Made by a program: the position numbers and the translations under genes. The notes under the pieces were generated by a model. That model made no database searches. It was not told the DNA's origin and saw only the letters and a list, made by a program, of their open reading frames with translations. This document shows positions 1 through 7,400 of a stretch of 64,000 nt of DNA, in pieces. The DNA is from Halobacillus karajensis (GTDB lineage Bacteria; Bacillota; Bacilli; Bacillales; Halobacillaceae), in contig NZ_FNWW01000001.1 of the NCBI RefSeq assembly GCF_900108515.1, positions 124,001 to 188,000 on the forward strand, given 5' to 3'. How positions within the stretch are numbered: position 1 is the stretch's first letter; each line of letters starts with the position of its first letter.

Positions 1-507
1 ATACGCTTCCCGTTTTTCATCTTTGGACATTCCATTGGAGTTCAAGCCAACCGTCAGTCCTAAGAATTGAAAGAGTTCGCCCATCTCCGTGGCGTCACGA
101 CTCGCCAAATAGTCGTTGACTGTGATGATGTGAACTCCTTTTCCCGTTATTGCATTTAAATAGGCAGGCATTGTGGAGGCAAGGGTTTTCCCTTCACCTG
201 TTTTCATCTCGGCAATATTCCCTTCATGCAGGGCGATCGCGCCAAGAAGCTGCACTTTGAACGGACGCATCTCAAGAACACGTTTAGAACCTTCACGGAC
301 GACCGCGAACGCTTCTACTAGCATATCATCTAATTTTTCGCCATTTTGATAGCGTTCTTTAAATTCTTCTGTCTTATTTTTTAATTCATCATCAGATAAT
401 TTCTCGATTTGCGATTCCATCGCTTCGATTTCATCTGCGATTTTTTCTAATCGCTTTAATTGACGTGTATTACCATCGCCAAAAATCTTCTTTAAAGTAC
501 CAAGCAT
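1..507 (-). CDS. secA: Preprotein translocase ATPase SecA, N-terminal part (cut by window edge)
   Basis: The 169 codons visible start at an ATG preceded by GAGGAG and read [13 protein letters not shown], the typical SecA N-terminus. The nucleotide-binding domain 1 begins within it: the Walker A motif [11 protein letters not shown] lies near residues 100-110, followed by the conserved [14 protein letters not shown] block near residues 130-145. SecA is the ATP-driven motor that pushes unfolded precursors through SecYEG. The rest of the protein lies beyond position 1. It is the last gene of the minus-strand block, downstream of hpf as in B. subtilis. Identification is secure; only the C-terminal length cannot be checked. 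Confidence 0.97.
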   Translation of the reverse strand, partial: MLGTLKKIFGDGNTRQLKRLEKIADEIEAMESQIEKLSDDELKNKTEEFKERYQNGEKLDDMLVEAFAVVREGSKRVLEMRPFKVQLLGAIALHEGNIAEMKTGEGKTLASTMPAYLNAITGKGVHIITVNDYLASRDATEMGELFQFLGLTVGLNSNGMSKDEKREAY

Positions 508-629
508 TGCAACCGCTCCTCTATTGATTTCCGATCTTCGGTTGAATAGTGTAATCCATTTATTATCATAACACTAAGAGAAGCAGACTGACAATAAAGC
601 GCATAGGGCTGAGGGCCCCGTGCAGGAAT

Positions 630-812
630 TTATTTAGAGGGAATAAAAAGAGAGGAGCGTTCACGGATCACCTGATGCTCCACACCAGGCTGCCGCTGGT
701 CAAGTTCCATCAGCCGCCGGTTAGTGGAACCGATAATATCAACAAGCTGAGCAATCGTTTCTTCCTGCTGTTTTAATCGCTCAATTATGTATGGGCATTC
801 TTTACATTTCAT
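630..812 (-). CDS. Small uncharacterised Cys-containing protein (60 aa)
   Basis: The ATG at 812 follows a very strong ribosome binding site (CAGGAGGTGGATCT) and encodes MKCKECPYIIERLKQQEE. An upstream in-frame extension is possible but has no comparable RBS. The protein has a C-x2-C pair at residues 3 and 6, then a predicted coiled coil (residues about 9-40) and a basic tail. It lies between hpf and secA, where B. subtilis has no gene I recognise. The Cys pair could bind metal or be redox active, but nothing in the sequence gives a function. The good RBS and clean spacing make it a likely real gene. Confidence 0.6.
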   Translation of the reverse strand: MKCKECPYIIERLKQQEETIAQLVDIIGSTNRRLMELDQRQPGVEHQVIRERSSLFIPSK

Positions 813-983
813 AGATCCACCTCCTGATACATTCTTTATACTCCAAAACTCTGCCGTAAGCCAATGAAGAAAAACGCTTTTTGGATAGCTGGAATGGTGG
901 AAAATTTGTTTTTTTGTAAAGGAAACATGAAAAACAGAGGCACCATTAGGGCAGAACATTGATTTTAAATCTTTTCCATTGCA

Positions 984-1011
984 AAAACACCCCTGCCAAA
1001 GCAGGGGTGTT
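984..1011 (-). terminator. Intrinsic terminator of hpf
   Basis: Arms of 11 bp (AACACCCCTGC / GCAGGGGTGTT) with a 4-base loop are followed on the minus strand by a T run. It lies 15 bases beyond the hpf stop codon. Confidence 0.88.
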
Positions 1012-1025
1012 CATCTATCAACCTA

Positions 1026-1586
1026 TTAAGTTTCGATCAAACCGTAACGGCCGTCACGACGTTTATAAACAATGTTCGTTTCATCCGTATTTGCATTTGT
1101 AAAGACGAAAAAGTTGTGGCCAAGCATATCCATTTGCAATGCTGCTTCTTCACTATCCATCGGTTTCAAGTCAAAACGCTTCGTTTTTACGATTTCCACA
1201 TCAAATTCATCATCGATTGTTTGTGTTTGTTGTTGCTGCGCCTCGCGTTCAAGCTCGGCAAAGACGTATTTCGGAGCACCCTCTTGGCGGAACTTACGAT
1301 TCACTTTCGTTTTATGCTTGCGAATTTGTCGTTCCAATTTATCTACCACAAGGTCGATGGCAGCGTATAAATCTGTATGGTGTTCTTCAGCACGAAGAAG
1401 TAGATTTTTCATCGGGATTGTGACCTCGATCGTCTGCTCATCATTATAGACACTTAAATTAACGTGTACCTCAGAAGACGGGGGAGTATCAAAGTAGCGT
1501 TCAAGCTTGCTCACCTTTTTCTCCACATATTCTTTAATAGAATCCGTCACTTCCAAGTTTTCACCACGAATATTGTATTGTAGCAT
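1026..1586 (-). CDS. hpf: Ribosome hibernation promoting factor, long form
   Basis: This 186-residue protein dimerises 70S ribosomes into inactive 100S particles in stationary phase and stress. The N-terminal S30AE domain (about residues 1-100, starting MLQYNIRGENLEVT) binds the small subunit. A charged Gln-rich linker (QQQQTQ) leads to the C-terminal dimerisation domain (about 128-186, IVKTKRFDLKPMDSEEA and NVVYKR-like end), which defines the long form. The ATG at 1586 follows AAAGGAGG; longer in-frame starts lack an RBS and would read through the promoter. It is B. subtilis YvyD, also located next to the flagellar genes. The sigma-B type promoter just upstream fits its known stress control. 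Confidence 0.96.
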   Translation of the reverse strand: MLQYNIRGENLEVTDSIKEYVEKKVSKLERYFDTPPSSEVHVNLSVYNDEQTIEVTIPMKNLLLRAEEHHTDLYAAIDLVVDKLERQIRKHKTKVNRKFRQEGAPKYVFAELEREAQQQQTQTIDDEFDVEIVKTKRFDLKPMDSEEAALQMDMLGHNFFVFTNANTDETNIVYKRRDGRYGLIET

Positions 1587-1629
1587 TAGAAGTGTCCTCC
1601 TTTCATCCTTATGTGATATATATTCTACC

Positions 1630-1655
1630 ATACCCCCGCCCATTCCTGCATAAAC
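1630..1655 (-). promoter_or_regulatory. Sigma-B type promoter of hpf
   Basis: On the minus strand GTTTAT, a 14-base spacer and GGGTAT match the sigma-B consensus (GTTTAA-N12-15-GGGTAT) at 10-11 of 12 positions. The -10 element ends about 44 bases before the hpf ATG. B. subtilis yvyD is known to be sigma-B controlled. Confidence 0.78.
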
Positions 1656-2137
1656 TTTCGAAATATTTCGTCTAATTCGCGTCGGTAATTGTTGGGAAGT
1701 GATGAATTATTGGGATGAGAAGGGATATGGAGGGAAGATTATGATAGGTTTATGTCGATATTAGAGCCGATTGGGACAGATCATCGAAGGAGATGACAAA
1801 TTTTACTGAGTGCTTTTCATCGTGAAAAAATGCCCATTTTCAGGCTAATGATCTCTTGATTGGACAGAACACCTCTATTTTCGGCAGGATTCCACTTTTG
1901 GATTCCGAATTAGTCGTAGAGTATTCTGCGTATCGATTCACCCTCGACCAGTTCAAAACTATTAAGCAAACTATAACTTCCTTCTACCAAATCGAAAAAA
2001 AGACTATCAATGAACCAATCCCTTCGGACATAAATAAGTAGAATCGAGCCATATGGAAGACGTTCTATCGAAGAAAGCGGACCTTGGTCCAACCCCACCA
2101 TCCTCTGTCCCGTCCAGAAGTTTTTCTAACCAAACTC
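1656..2137. other. Gene-free interval upstream of hpf
   Basis: About 480 bases without a convincing gene. Short reading frames on both strands (for example at 1856-2041 plus) lack ribosome binding sites and have no recognisable product. Apart from the hpf promoter at the left and the terminator at the right I see no structure here. Confidence 0.6.
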
Positions 2138-2167
2138 AAAAAAACGCCTACCTCATGTAGACGCTTT
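2138..2167 (-). terminator. Terminator at the end of the fliD-fliS-fliT operon
   Basis: On the minus strand an AAAAGCGTCTAC / GTAGGCGTTTTT hairpin (two G-T wobbles, 5-base loop) runs into seven T. It directly follows the stop at 2172. Confidence 0.8.
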
Positions 2168-2171
2168 TCCT

Positions 2172-2546
2172 TTAATGAGCAATGTACGGTTTTACGAACG
2201 CCTGCATACGTGTCCGCCATTCTTCATATGAAGGGACCACCTTTTCAACCAACAGCTGACGTTTTTCTTCATTTGTTCCAAGCTTAAACCAGTCTTGAAG
2301 CAATTGAATCACTTGATGAAAATCAAGGATGAGCGGTTGAAGTTCCTCAAATAACACTGTCATCTGATCATGACTGCGGCTCACTTGTTCCAACCCTAGA
2401 AGTACATCCTGGAAAGCCCGCTGTATCTGAGGAGGATCCTCTTCCGTAATGTTGTTCTCCAAGTATTCCAGGCCATCACTAAGGGTACCTAACAACTGAT
2501 CATACTGCTCTAACATAGTGTGCTGTTCTACTGTAAGTTCTGCCAA
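2172..2546 (-). CDS. Uncharacterised protein at the end of the fli operon (124 aa)
   Basis: It starts with TTG at 2546 behind GGGGAGGTGATTTT. The protein is acidic, probably all-helical and has no signal peptide or membrane segment. It is rich in Leu, Gln and Glu (for example HTMLEQYDQLLGTLSDGLEYL), like a small helical-bundle chaperone. It lies 13 bases after fliT and before the operon terminator, so it is co-transcribed with fliD-fliS-fliT. B. subtilis has the small gene yvzG in this position, but I cannot claim homology. A role as an export chaperone or regulator in flagellar assembly is inference from position only. Confidence 0.72.
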   Translation of the reverse strand: MAELTVEQHTMLEQYDQLLGTLSDGLEYLENNITEEDPPQIQRAFQDVLLGLEQVSRSHDQMTVLFEELQPLILDFHQVIQLLQDWFKLGTNEEKRQLLVEKVVPSYEEWRTRMQAFVKPYIAH

Positions 2547-2559
2547 AAAATCACCTCCC

Positions 2560-2910
2560 CTATTTTTTATGGTCTACATAGATGCCGTCGTAACTAGAAA
2601 CACTCTGATAAGGATTTACATAGCGCTGTTTACTGGATTTCTGTTTTTTGTTATTGCGCATGTCCCGTTTTAACCTATCAAAAAGAAGTTCAAGCTTTTG
2701 GTTTATTTTCAAATCCCGCTGCTTAACTTCTTTTACGAGCGTCTCTTCTTCTTTAGAAGGGGTTTTTAACTTCGGCAGGAGGTTTGCACGGGTTTCCAAC
2801 AATTTGTCAATATTTTCAATGACACTGGCTCGATTATGATCGGACACCGATTGATGAACCACTTCGTCAAGTGCTGCGGTTATCCTTAAAAATTCCTGCC
2901 ACGCCCCCAT
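2560..2910 (-). CDS. fliT: Flagellar protein FliT-like
   Basis: This 116-residue helical, strongly charged protein begins MGAWQEFLRITAALDEVV. It has the size, Glu/Lys/Leu composition and position of Bacillus FliT, directly after fliS; its ATG overlaps the fliS stop by one base (TGATG), which indicates translational coupling. FliT family proteins are export chaperones for the filament cap FliD. The basic C-terminal part (RNNKKQKSSKQRYVNPY) is longer than I would expect for the core fold. The family is very divergent, so the call rests largely on operon position. Confidence 0.75.
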   Translation of the reverse strand: MGAWQEFLRITAALDEVVHQSVSDHNRASVIENIDKLLETRANLLPKLKTPSKEEETLVKEVKQRDLKINQKLELLFDRLKRDMRNNKKQKSSKQRYVNPYQSVSSYDGIYVDHKK

Positions 2911-3299
2911 CAGGCGTTGCCACCTTGACCATATTGAGCTTTCCGTGCTTCCAAGATCACTTGTTTCCAGGTATTACGAAACTCTTCCACTAGTCCCAGA
3001 ACCTCATCCAAAATTTCGTTGTCGTTCTTCGTATTGGCCTCCATCAAACGGCGATTCATATAATCATATAATGGCATAATTTCCTGTGTTAAGGAATATT
3101 GCTGATCCATTGTCACCATTAGCTCCTGAATGATCTTCTGCGCTTTTTGGATATGGGTATTCTTTTTCTCAATCTCATTATTCTCCATCGCTTTTCCGGC
3201 CACCTTGATGAACTTGATACACCCATTATAAAGCATTAAGGTCAACTCGCCAGGTGACGCTGTCTCTACTGAGTTATTTTGATAGGCTTGGATGGACAT
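2910..3299 (-). CDS. fliS: Flagellar export chaperone FliS
   Basis: This 129-residue protein begins MSIQAYQNNSVETASPGELTL, matching the FliS signature in which the A-Y-x-x-N and S-P-x-E-L-T-L-M-L-Y-x-G segments line the flagellin-binding groove. FliS binds the disordered C-terminus of flagellin and keeps it monomeric before export. In Bacillus it also binds FliW as a ternary partner, linking it to the fliW-csrA pair in this window. It lies 23 bases after fliD and overlaps fliT. Confidence 0.95.
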   Translation of the reverse strand: MSIQAYQNNSVETASPGELTLMLYNGCIKFIKVAGKAMENNEIEKKNTHIQKAQKIIQELMVTMDQQYSLTQEIMPLYDYMNRRLMEANTKNDNEILDEVLGLVEEFRNTWKQVILEARKAQYGQGGNA

Positions 3300-3322
3300 C
3301 TATCCTGCACTCCTTTTTACTA

Positions 3323-4855
3323 TTACATTCCTCCGCCGAAGTTTTGCATCAAATAAGCGGATTGTGAGTTCATTTTTTGTATCGCTTTTTCCATAGCACC
3401 GAATTCACGCCAGTAGCGATTTTCAATAGCTGTCAAACGATCTTGAAAGGAACTCATGTCATCATTAATACTTTTAATTTGTCGGCCCAACATGAAGTTA
3501 TTATCTAAACTGGTCGGCTTTCCTGCTTTCCGTTCGATAAACTTAGTCGCTTCTTCTATTGATGTTTCCAGACGGCGAGCTATACCTGGATTAGTGTCCG
3601 TGCCAGAAAAAAGCTTGGCCACAGAATCAGGGCTATCCCTCAATGCTGAACGCAGTTGATCTTCATCCACTTCCAACTTTCCGCCTTCACGATAATTGGA
3701 TGTGGTTGTAATGCCGATTTGGGAGGCCATACTATATTCCCCATCTGTCTCCACAGGTGCATACCAATTTTGACGCATGCTGCTCAATACACCACTAACA
3801 ACTGAATCCCCTTTAAGCATTCCGCTTTTAGACTTTTCTTCCCAAAGCTCGATTTCTTCCTTTTCCATTTCCTTTTTCTGTTCAGCAGTCAAAGGTGAGA
3901 AGTCACGGTAGCGTTTCTCTTCCGTTTTCCCATTCAAATCGTCGATGATTTCATTGTATTTTTCAACAAAGTTCATCACTTTTTCGAAGGAATCATCCAC
4001 ATTGTTAGAAACGCTGACAGTAGAAGTACCGACTTTATTGAACGTGAAATTCATACCATTCAGTGAATAGTCATTTGTATGGGAAGTCATCTCGAATGAA
4101 TTGTTATAAGTGAAACGGGCGTCAGTCCCACCCCTTTCATTCAATTCCCACCCAGTTCCGTTATTCTTACCATTTTTGATATCGAGTGTATCAGCTAAGA
4201 AAGAGGCTGACGTGCCATTGAAACCGATCTCCGCTCCGAGAAAATTACTCTCATCTGTATTAAAATCACCTGTTTCCGTACGCTCGAGCATCACTTTATC
4301 TGCCCCTTTATCATAGAAAGCACGGACTCCTAACTCAGAGTCACTAATCTCATCCAGAATATCATGAAGAGATTTTTCACCAGTCACATTGAAAGAGACT
4401 GTTGTTTCTTCTCCTCCTTCACCATAGGTCGTGATGGAAAAAGTATCATCAAGACTAATTCCATTGATAAGATTACCTTGCTGATTCTCTAATGTATCAT
4501 CTGGATCGAACTCACCATTGCTAATGCCATTTTCACTGTAATTGTAAGCAGCCTCAGCTAGTTCTAACACTTCCATCTTGTAACTACCTTCCTCTGCATT
4601 AGACACGGCTGTCGCAGATACGGCTGAATCAGAAGAGCGCACTTCTTTGGAGTTATAAGAACGATTTAGTTTCATGTCAAAAGTCATCGTATCCAATTCT
4701 GAAAGTTTTTTATTCACATCACGATAAGCATCTCTTTTATATGTAAGCCATTCACGCTCCTGCTCCATTTTATTAAGCGGCTGCTTTTCTGCATTCATCA
4801 AATCCTTAATAATTTGGTCTGTATTTATACCAGAAGCGAGCCCACCGATCCTCAT
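3323..4855 (-). CDS. fliD: Flagellar hook-associated protein 2 / filament cap FliD
   Basis: FliD forms the cap complex at the filament tip under which flagellin subunits fold. The N-terminus MRIGGLASGINTDQIIKDLM is the FliD_N signature. The C-terminal FliD_C domain (roughly residues 250-510) ends in a coiled coil and KMNSQSAYLMQNFGGG. Length (510 aa) is normal. I chose the ATG at 4855 because it matches family N-termini; an in-frame GTG at 4876 would add seven residues and is not excluded, as a G-rich stretch overlaps both. It heads the fliD-fliS-fliT operon. The usual neighbour flaG (yvyC) is absent upstream. Confidence 0.95.
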   Translation of the reverse strand: MRIGGLASGINTDQIIKDLMNAEKQPLNKMEQEREWLTYKRDAYRDVNKKLSELDTMTFDMKLNRSYNSKEVRSSDSAVSATAVSNAEEGSYKMEVLELAEAAYNYSENGISNGEFDPDDTLENQQGNLINGISLDDTFSITTYGEGGEETTVSFNVTGEKSLHDILDEISDSELGVRAFYDKGADKVMLERTETGDFNTDESNFLGAEIGFNGTSASFLADTLDIKNGKNNGTGWELNERGGTDARFTYNNSFEMTSHTNDYSLNGMNFTFNKVGTSTVSVSNNVDDSFEKVMNFVEKYNEIIDDLNGKTEEKRYRDFSPLTAEQKKEMEKEEIELWEEKSKSGMLKGDSVVSGVLSSMRQNWYAPVETDGEYSMASQIGITTTSNYREGGKLEVDEDQLRSALRDSPDSVAKLFSGTDTNPGIARRLETSIEEATKFIERKAGKPTSLDNNFMLGRQIKSINDDMSSFQDRLTAIENRYWREFGAMEKAIQKMNSQSAYLMQNFGGGM

Positions 4856-4876
4856 ATCACTCACTATATCACCCAC

Positions 4877-5325
4877 TTATATTTTTTCATCAACAATATA
4901 TCTAAGTCTCTCGACAATCGATGCCCACATATCTAGCAATCTTCTTCGGAGGAGTCTCCCTACGCTACTTCCTCTTTCTCATTGTTTACAACCGTTACAG
5001 AGTACTTTTCAATGTTTCATTCTTCTGGCCAGTTAACGAACATGAAGTTATAAAACATTCCTCTTGAGAAGTTGCGATTCGGTTATTCGATTTCCTACCT
5101 ATACCTTCAACAACTCCTTATCTGTATGTAGTTTTCTTTTATATCGGTTAAATGGGATAATTATTAAACCAAACAAATTACATATCTTATTATTTATAAT
5201 GAGCGACCTCTAATTCTGGTAAGTTCTATAAATCCTCATCCCTAACTTTATTGCCTGGATTAAGTTAGAAAAAACTCTAAAAGGCACAGCTATCAAATAA
5301 TTCGCAACGTTATATCTAGATATAG
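4877..5325 (-). other. Gene-free interval between hag and fliD, with a possible sigma-D promoter at 5141-5167
   Basis: About 450 AT-rich bases hold no open frame on either strand resembling flaG, which occupies this place in B. subtilis. On the minus strand TTAA, a 15-base spacer and ACCGATAT (5141-5167) resemble a sigma-D promoter (TAAA-N15-GCCGATAT) with two mismatches. If used, fliD mRNA would have a leader of almost 280 bases. The promoter is tentative. Confidence 0.45.
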
Positions 5326-5353
5326 AAAAAGACCCTCAAATTTGAGGGCCTTT
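5326..5353 (-). terminator. Terminator of hag
   Basis: A long hairpin built on CCCTCAAA / TTTGAGGG with flanking AAAGG / TCTTT pairs is followed by T on the minus strand. It lies ten bases after the flagellin stop codon. Confidence 0.88.
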
Positions 5354-5362
5354 GTAACTTTA

Positions 5363-6616
5363 TTAACGTAAAAGTTGAAGTACTCCTTGTGGCTGTTGAT
5401 TCGCTTTTGCAAGCATTGCTTGAGAAGCTTGAGAAAGAATACTTTGTTTCATTTGGTTCATCATTTCCTTCGCCATATCCACGTCACGGATACGAGATTC
5501 TGCAGCAGTAAGGTTTTCAGATGATGTACCAAGGTTGTTAATTGTGTGTTCTAAACGATTTTGATATGCACCCATTTTAGAACGTTCAGCAGATACGGAT
5601 TCTATCGCATCGTTAATTTTTGTTACAGCTTCATCCGATGCTTCTTGATTAGAAATATCAATGCCGCCAACTGCAACTGAAGCACCATCTCCAAGAACCG
5701 TAGCAGTAGTAGCAAGAACCTCTTCACTATCAGAGTTTTTAAATGAAATTCCATCATCAGATGTACCTACAACATTTCCATTTGAATCAGACAATTCAAA
5801 ACCATCAGTTGTATTACCAGATACATTATAATTCCCAGCTTCTAGACCTTTATTCTCTAAAGAAGTAATTGTAGTTGCAGTGGAGCTATCAGATTTCACT
5901 GTTCCAGACGTAACAGGAGCATCAAAAGATACAACAGTAGTATCGTCAGTTGGATCTATAAAAGTTTTCCCTCCATCACTAGATTTAGCTACTACTTCAC
6001 CATCTGTGTCTACTAACTCGTAACCATCTGTATCATTCCCTTGAACATTGAATGTTCCTGAAGATAAGCTATTAGTACCATTATCCGTAATTTCAACCTG
6101 TGCATCTCCTGCCATTCCAAGTTTAAAGCCACGCATATCATTAACTTCAAGAGAAAGGTTTTGCCCTTCGTTGGCACCAATTTGGAAGGTACCTTCAAAA
6201 GAACCATCTAAAAGGTTTTGCGTGTTGAATTCTGTATTATCACCAATACGAGAAAGTTCTTGGGATAATTGGTCAACTTCTTTTTGAAGTTCTGCACGGT
6301 CTGTATCAGTATTCGTATCATTCGAGGATTGTACTGCTAGTTCACGCATACGTTGAAGAATATCGTGTGTCTCATTCAAAGCCCCTTCAGCCGTTTGAAT
6401 CATAGAAATACCATCCTGAGCATTTGTTTGTGCTTGCTCAAGTCCACGAATCTGACCACGCATTTTCTCAGAAATCGCAAGACCTGCCGCGTCATCCGAA
6501 GCATTGTTAATACGGAGTCCTGAAGAAAGTTTTTCCATTGTATTCTGGTTCGCTTGGTTCGCTTGACCTAGTTGACGGTGCGTGTTAAGTGCTGCAATAT
6601 TGTGATTAATTCTCAT
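5363..6616 (-). CDS. hag: Flagellin
   Basis: The major filament subunit, 417 residues, longer than B. subtilis Hag (304). The N-terminal D0/D1 region (residues 1-165; MRINHNIAALNTHRQL, then LSSGLRINNASDDAAGLAIS) and the C-terminal D1/D0 region (about 325-417; MANQMKQSIL-like helix ending PQGVLQLLR) are canonical and contain the FliS and FliW binding ends. The extra length is a surface domain at about 180-310 holding two similar copies of a roughly 50-residue unit (186-233 and 259-307) with the pattern G-x-F/Y-N-V-x-G-N-x-T-D-G-F/Y-E-L. This domain is rich in Asp, Ser, Thr and Gly, as expected for a halophile surface protein. ATG with AAGGAGGAATTTTTAA. Monocistronic: own promoter and terminator. 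Confidence 0.98.
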   Translation of the reverse strand: MRINHNIAALNTHRQLGQANQANQNTMEKLSSGLRINNASDDAAGLAISEKMRGQIRGLEQAQTNAQDGISMIQTAEGALNETHDILQRMRELAVQSSNDTNTDTDRAELQKEVDQLSQELSRIGDNTEFNTQNLLDGSFEGTFQIGANEGQNLSLEVNDMRGFKLGMAGDAQVEITDNGTNSLSSGTFNVQGNDTDGYELVDTDGEVVAKSSDGGKTFIDPTDDTTVVSFDAPVTSGTVKSDSSTATTITSLENKGLEAGNYNVSGNTTDGFELSDSNGNVVGTSDDGISFKNSDSEEVLATTATVLGDGASVAVGGIDISNQEASDEAVTKINDAIESVSAERSKMGAYQNRLEHTINNLGTSSENLTAAESRIRDVDMAKEMMNQMKQSILSQASQAMLAKANQQPQGVLQLLR

Positions 6617-6625
6617 TTAAAAATT

Positions 6626-6659
6626 CCTCCTTGAATCAGTGACCCCACATCCTTGTGGA
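6626..6659 (-). promoter_or_regulatory. CsrA binding sites in the hag leader (hairpin plus Shine-Dalgarno)
   Basis: On the minus strand the leader contains CCACAAGGATGTGG (6646-6659), a hairpin presenting AGGA in the loop. The core ACAAGGATGT equals the CsrA consensus ACARGGAUGU. About 15 bases downstream is the ribosome binding site AAGGAGGA (6626-6633), a second GGA site. Two spaced sites, one on the SD, is the arrangement by which CsrA represses hag translation in B. subtilis. The sites are seen; the regulation is inferred. Confidence 0.8.
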
Positions 6660-6671
6660 ATCCTCTAATGA

Positions 6672-6727
6672 CAAAACAAAGCCGGCCGACTTATGTAATG
6701 TTTTACATTACTTATATCGACCGACTT
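6672..6727 (-). terminator. Long hairpin after csrA, overlapping the hag promoter
   Basis: Outer arms at 6679-6689 and 6717-6727 (AAGYCGGYCGA with two wobbles) enclose inner arms at 6695-6701 and 6705-6711 (GTAATGT / ACATTAC). On the minus strand the structure is followed by TTTGTTTTGT. It lies 20 bases after the csrA stop and would end read-through from the csrA operon. Its left arm contains the -10 element of hag. Confidence 0.6.
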
Positions 6728-6740
6728 CCCAATGTTTTTA
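6714..6740 (-). promoter_or_regulatory. Sigma-D promoter of hag
   Basis: On the minus strand TAAA (6737-6740), exactly 15 bases, then GTCGATAT (6714-6721) match the sigma-D consensus TAAA-N15-GCCGATAT with one mismatch. Flagellin genes of Bacillus are transcribed by this sigma factor. Confidence 0.88.
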
Positions 6741-6746
6741 ACCTTT

Positions 6747-6965
6747 TTATGTATTTTTTAATAGGTGAAGCAATTCCTCGTTCACTTGTGCCGCTTCCGC
6801 ATTTTCTTTTTCTATCGCTACATACACTTCCTGCCTGTGAATTCCCACATTTTTCGGTGCTTCAATTCCGAGTTTCACTTGTCCACCTTCTACCCCTACA
6901 ACAGTTATGGTGATGTCATCTCCTACTCTTACGGTCTCTCCTTCTTTTCGGTTAAGAACGAGCAT
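6747..6965 (-). CDS. csrA: Carbon storage regulator / translational repressor CsrA
   Basis: A 72-residue protein starting [20 protein letters not shown], with the conserved L4, R6, the [19 protein letters not shown] segment and the RNA-binding VHR-type motif. CsrA dimers bind GGA-containing hairpins and here very probably repress hag, whose leader carries a consensus site. In Bacillus, FliW sequesters CsrA until flagellin export releases it. The ATG at 6965 follows GGCGGTGA and matches the family N-terminus. The gene overlaps the end of fliW by 14 bases. The C-terminus is extended ([18 protein letters not shown]), as in Gram-positive CsrA that FliW binds allosterically. Confidence 0.96.
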   Translation of the reverse strand: MLVLNRKEGETVRVGDDITITVVGVEGGQVKLGIEAPKNVGIHRQEVYVAIEKENAEAAQVNEELLHLLKNT

Positions 6966-7398
6966 AAGATTCACCGCCTTTCACAGGCTGGATGAGTGGA
7001 TGCTTTGTTTGATAGTCTGGGTGATTTAAAATCAACTGATTCGCTATACCTTGAGCCGTATTCAAAACAATCGGACCCTGCAGGTTCAAAGTAGAATCCT
7101 CAAAAGGATCTCTTAATGTTACGACATTATAAACGGCTATATCTTCTGGATGCTCAAATTTCAAGTCTTCTTCATCAATGTCAAACTCATAATCTTTATA
7201 AAAAAGATAAGGGTTCGTGACGATGAGTGAAAGACCTGCTTCCTCAACAGACTGTAACGCATAATATGTACCTAATTTATCTACAGGCAAGAGAACAAAA
7301 GAATGATAGCTCTCAAACCCCGGGAGTCCGGTCGGAAAATCAATACAATCCTTCTCTTCTACTTCCATTTCCCCAAAATATTTCGTTTCAATCTTCAT
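6952..7398 (-). CDS. fliW: Flagellar assembly factor FliW
   Basis: A 148-residue protein starting [17 protein letters not shown], containing the FliW hallmarks FPTGLPGFE and a Leu-Gln-Gly-Pro-Ile-Val-Leu-N segment near residue 110. FliW binds either flagellin or CsrA; free flagellin draws FliW away and lets CsrA repress hag, so flagellin level is kept within a narrow range. The ATG at 7398 follows GGAAGGTGT. It is tightly packed with its neighbours: two bases after the YviE-like gene and overlapping csrA. Confidence 0.96.
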   Translation of the reverse strand: MKIETKYFGEMEVEEKDCIDFPTGLPGFESYHSFVLLPVDKLGTYYALQSVEEAGLSLIVTNPYLFYKDYEFDIDEEDLKFEHPEDIAVYNVVTLRDPFEDSTLNLQGPIVLNTAQGIANQLILNHPDYQTKHPLIQPVKGGESYARS

Positions 7399-7400
7399 GA

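Noticed and set aside
1856-2041. 61-codon plus-strand frame in the hpf upstream interval
   Set aside because: Non-ATG start, no RBS, opposed to all neighbours, no recognisable product.
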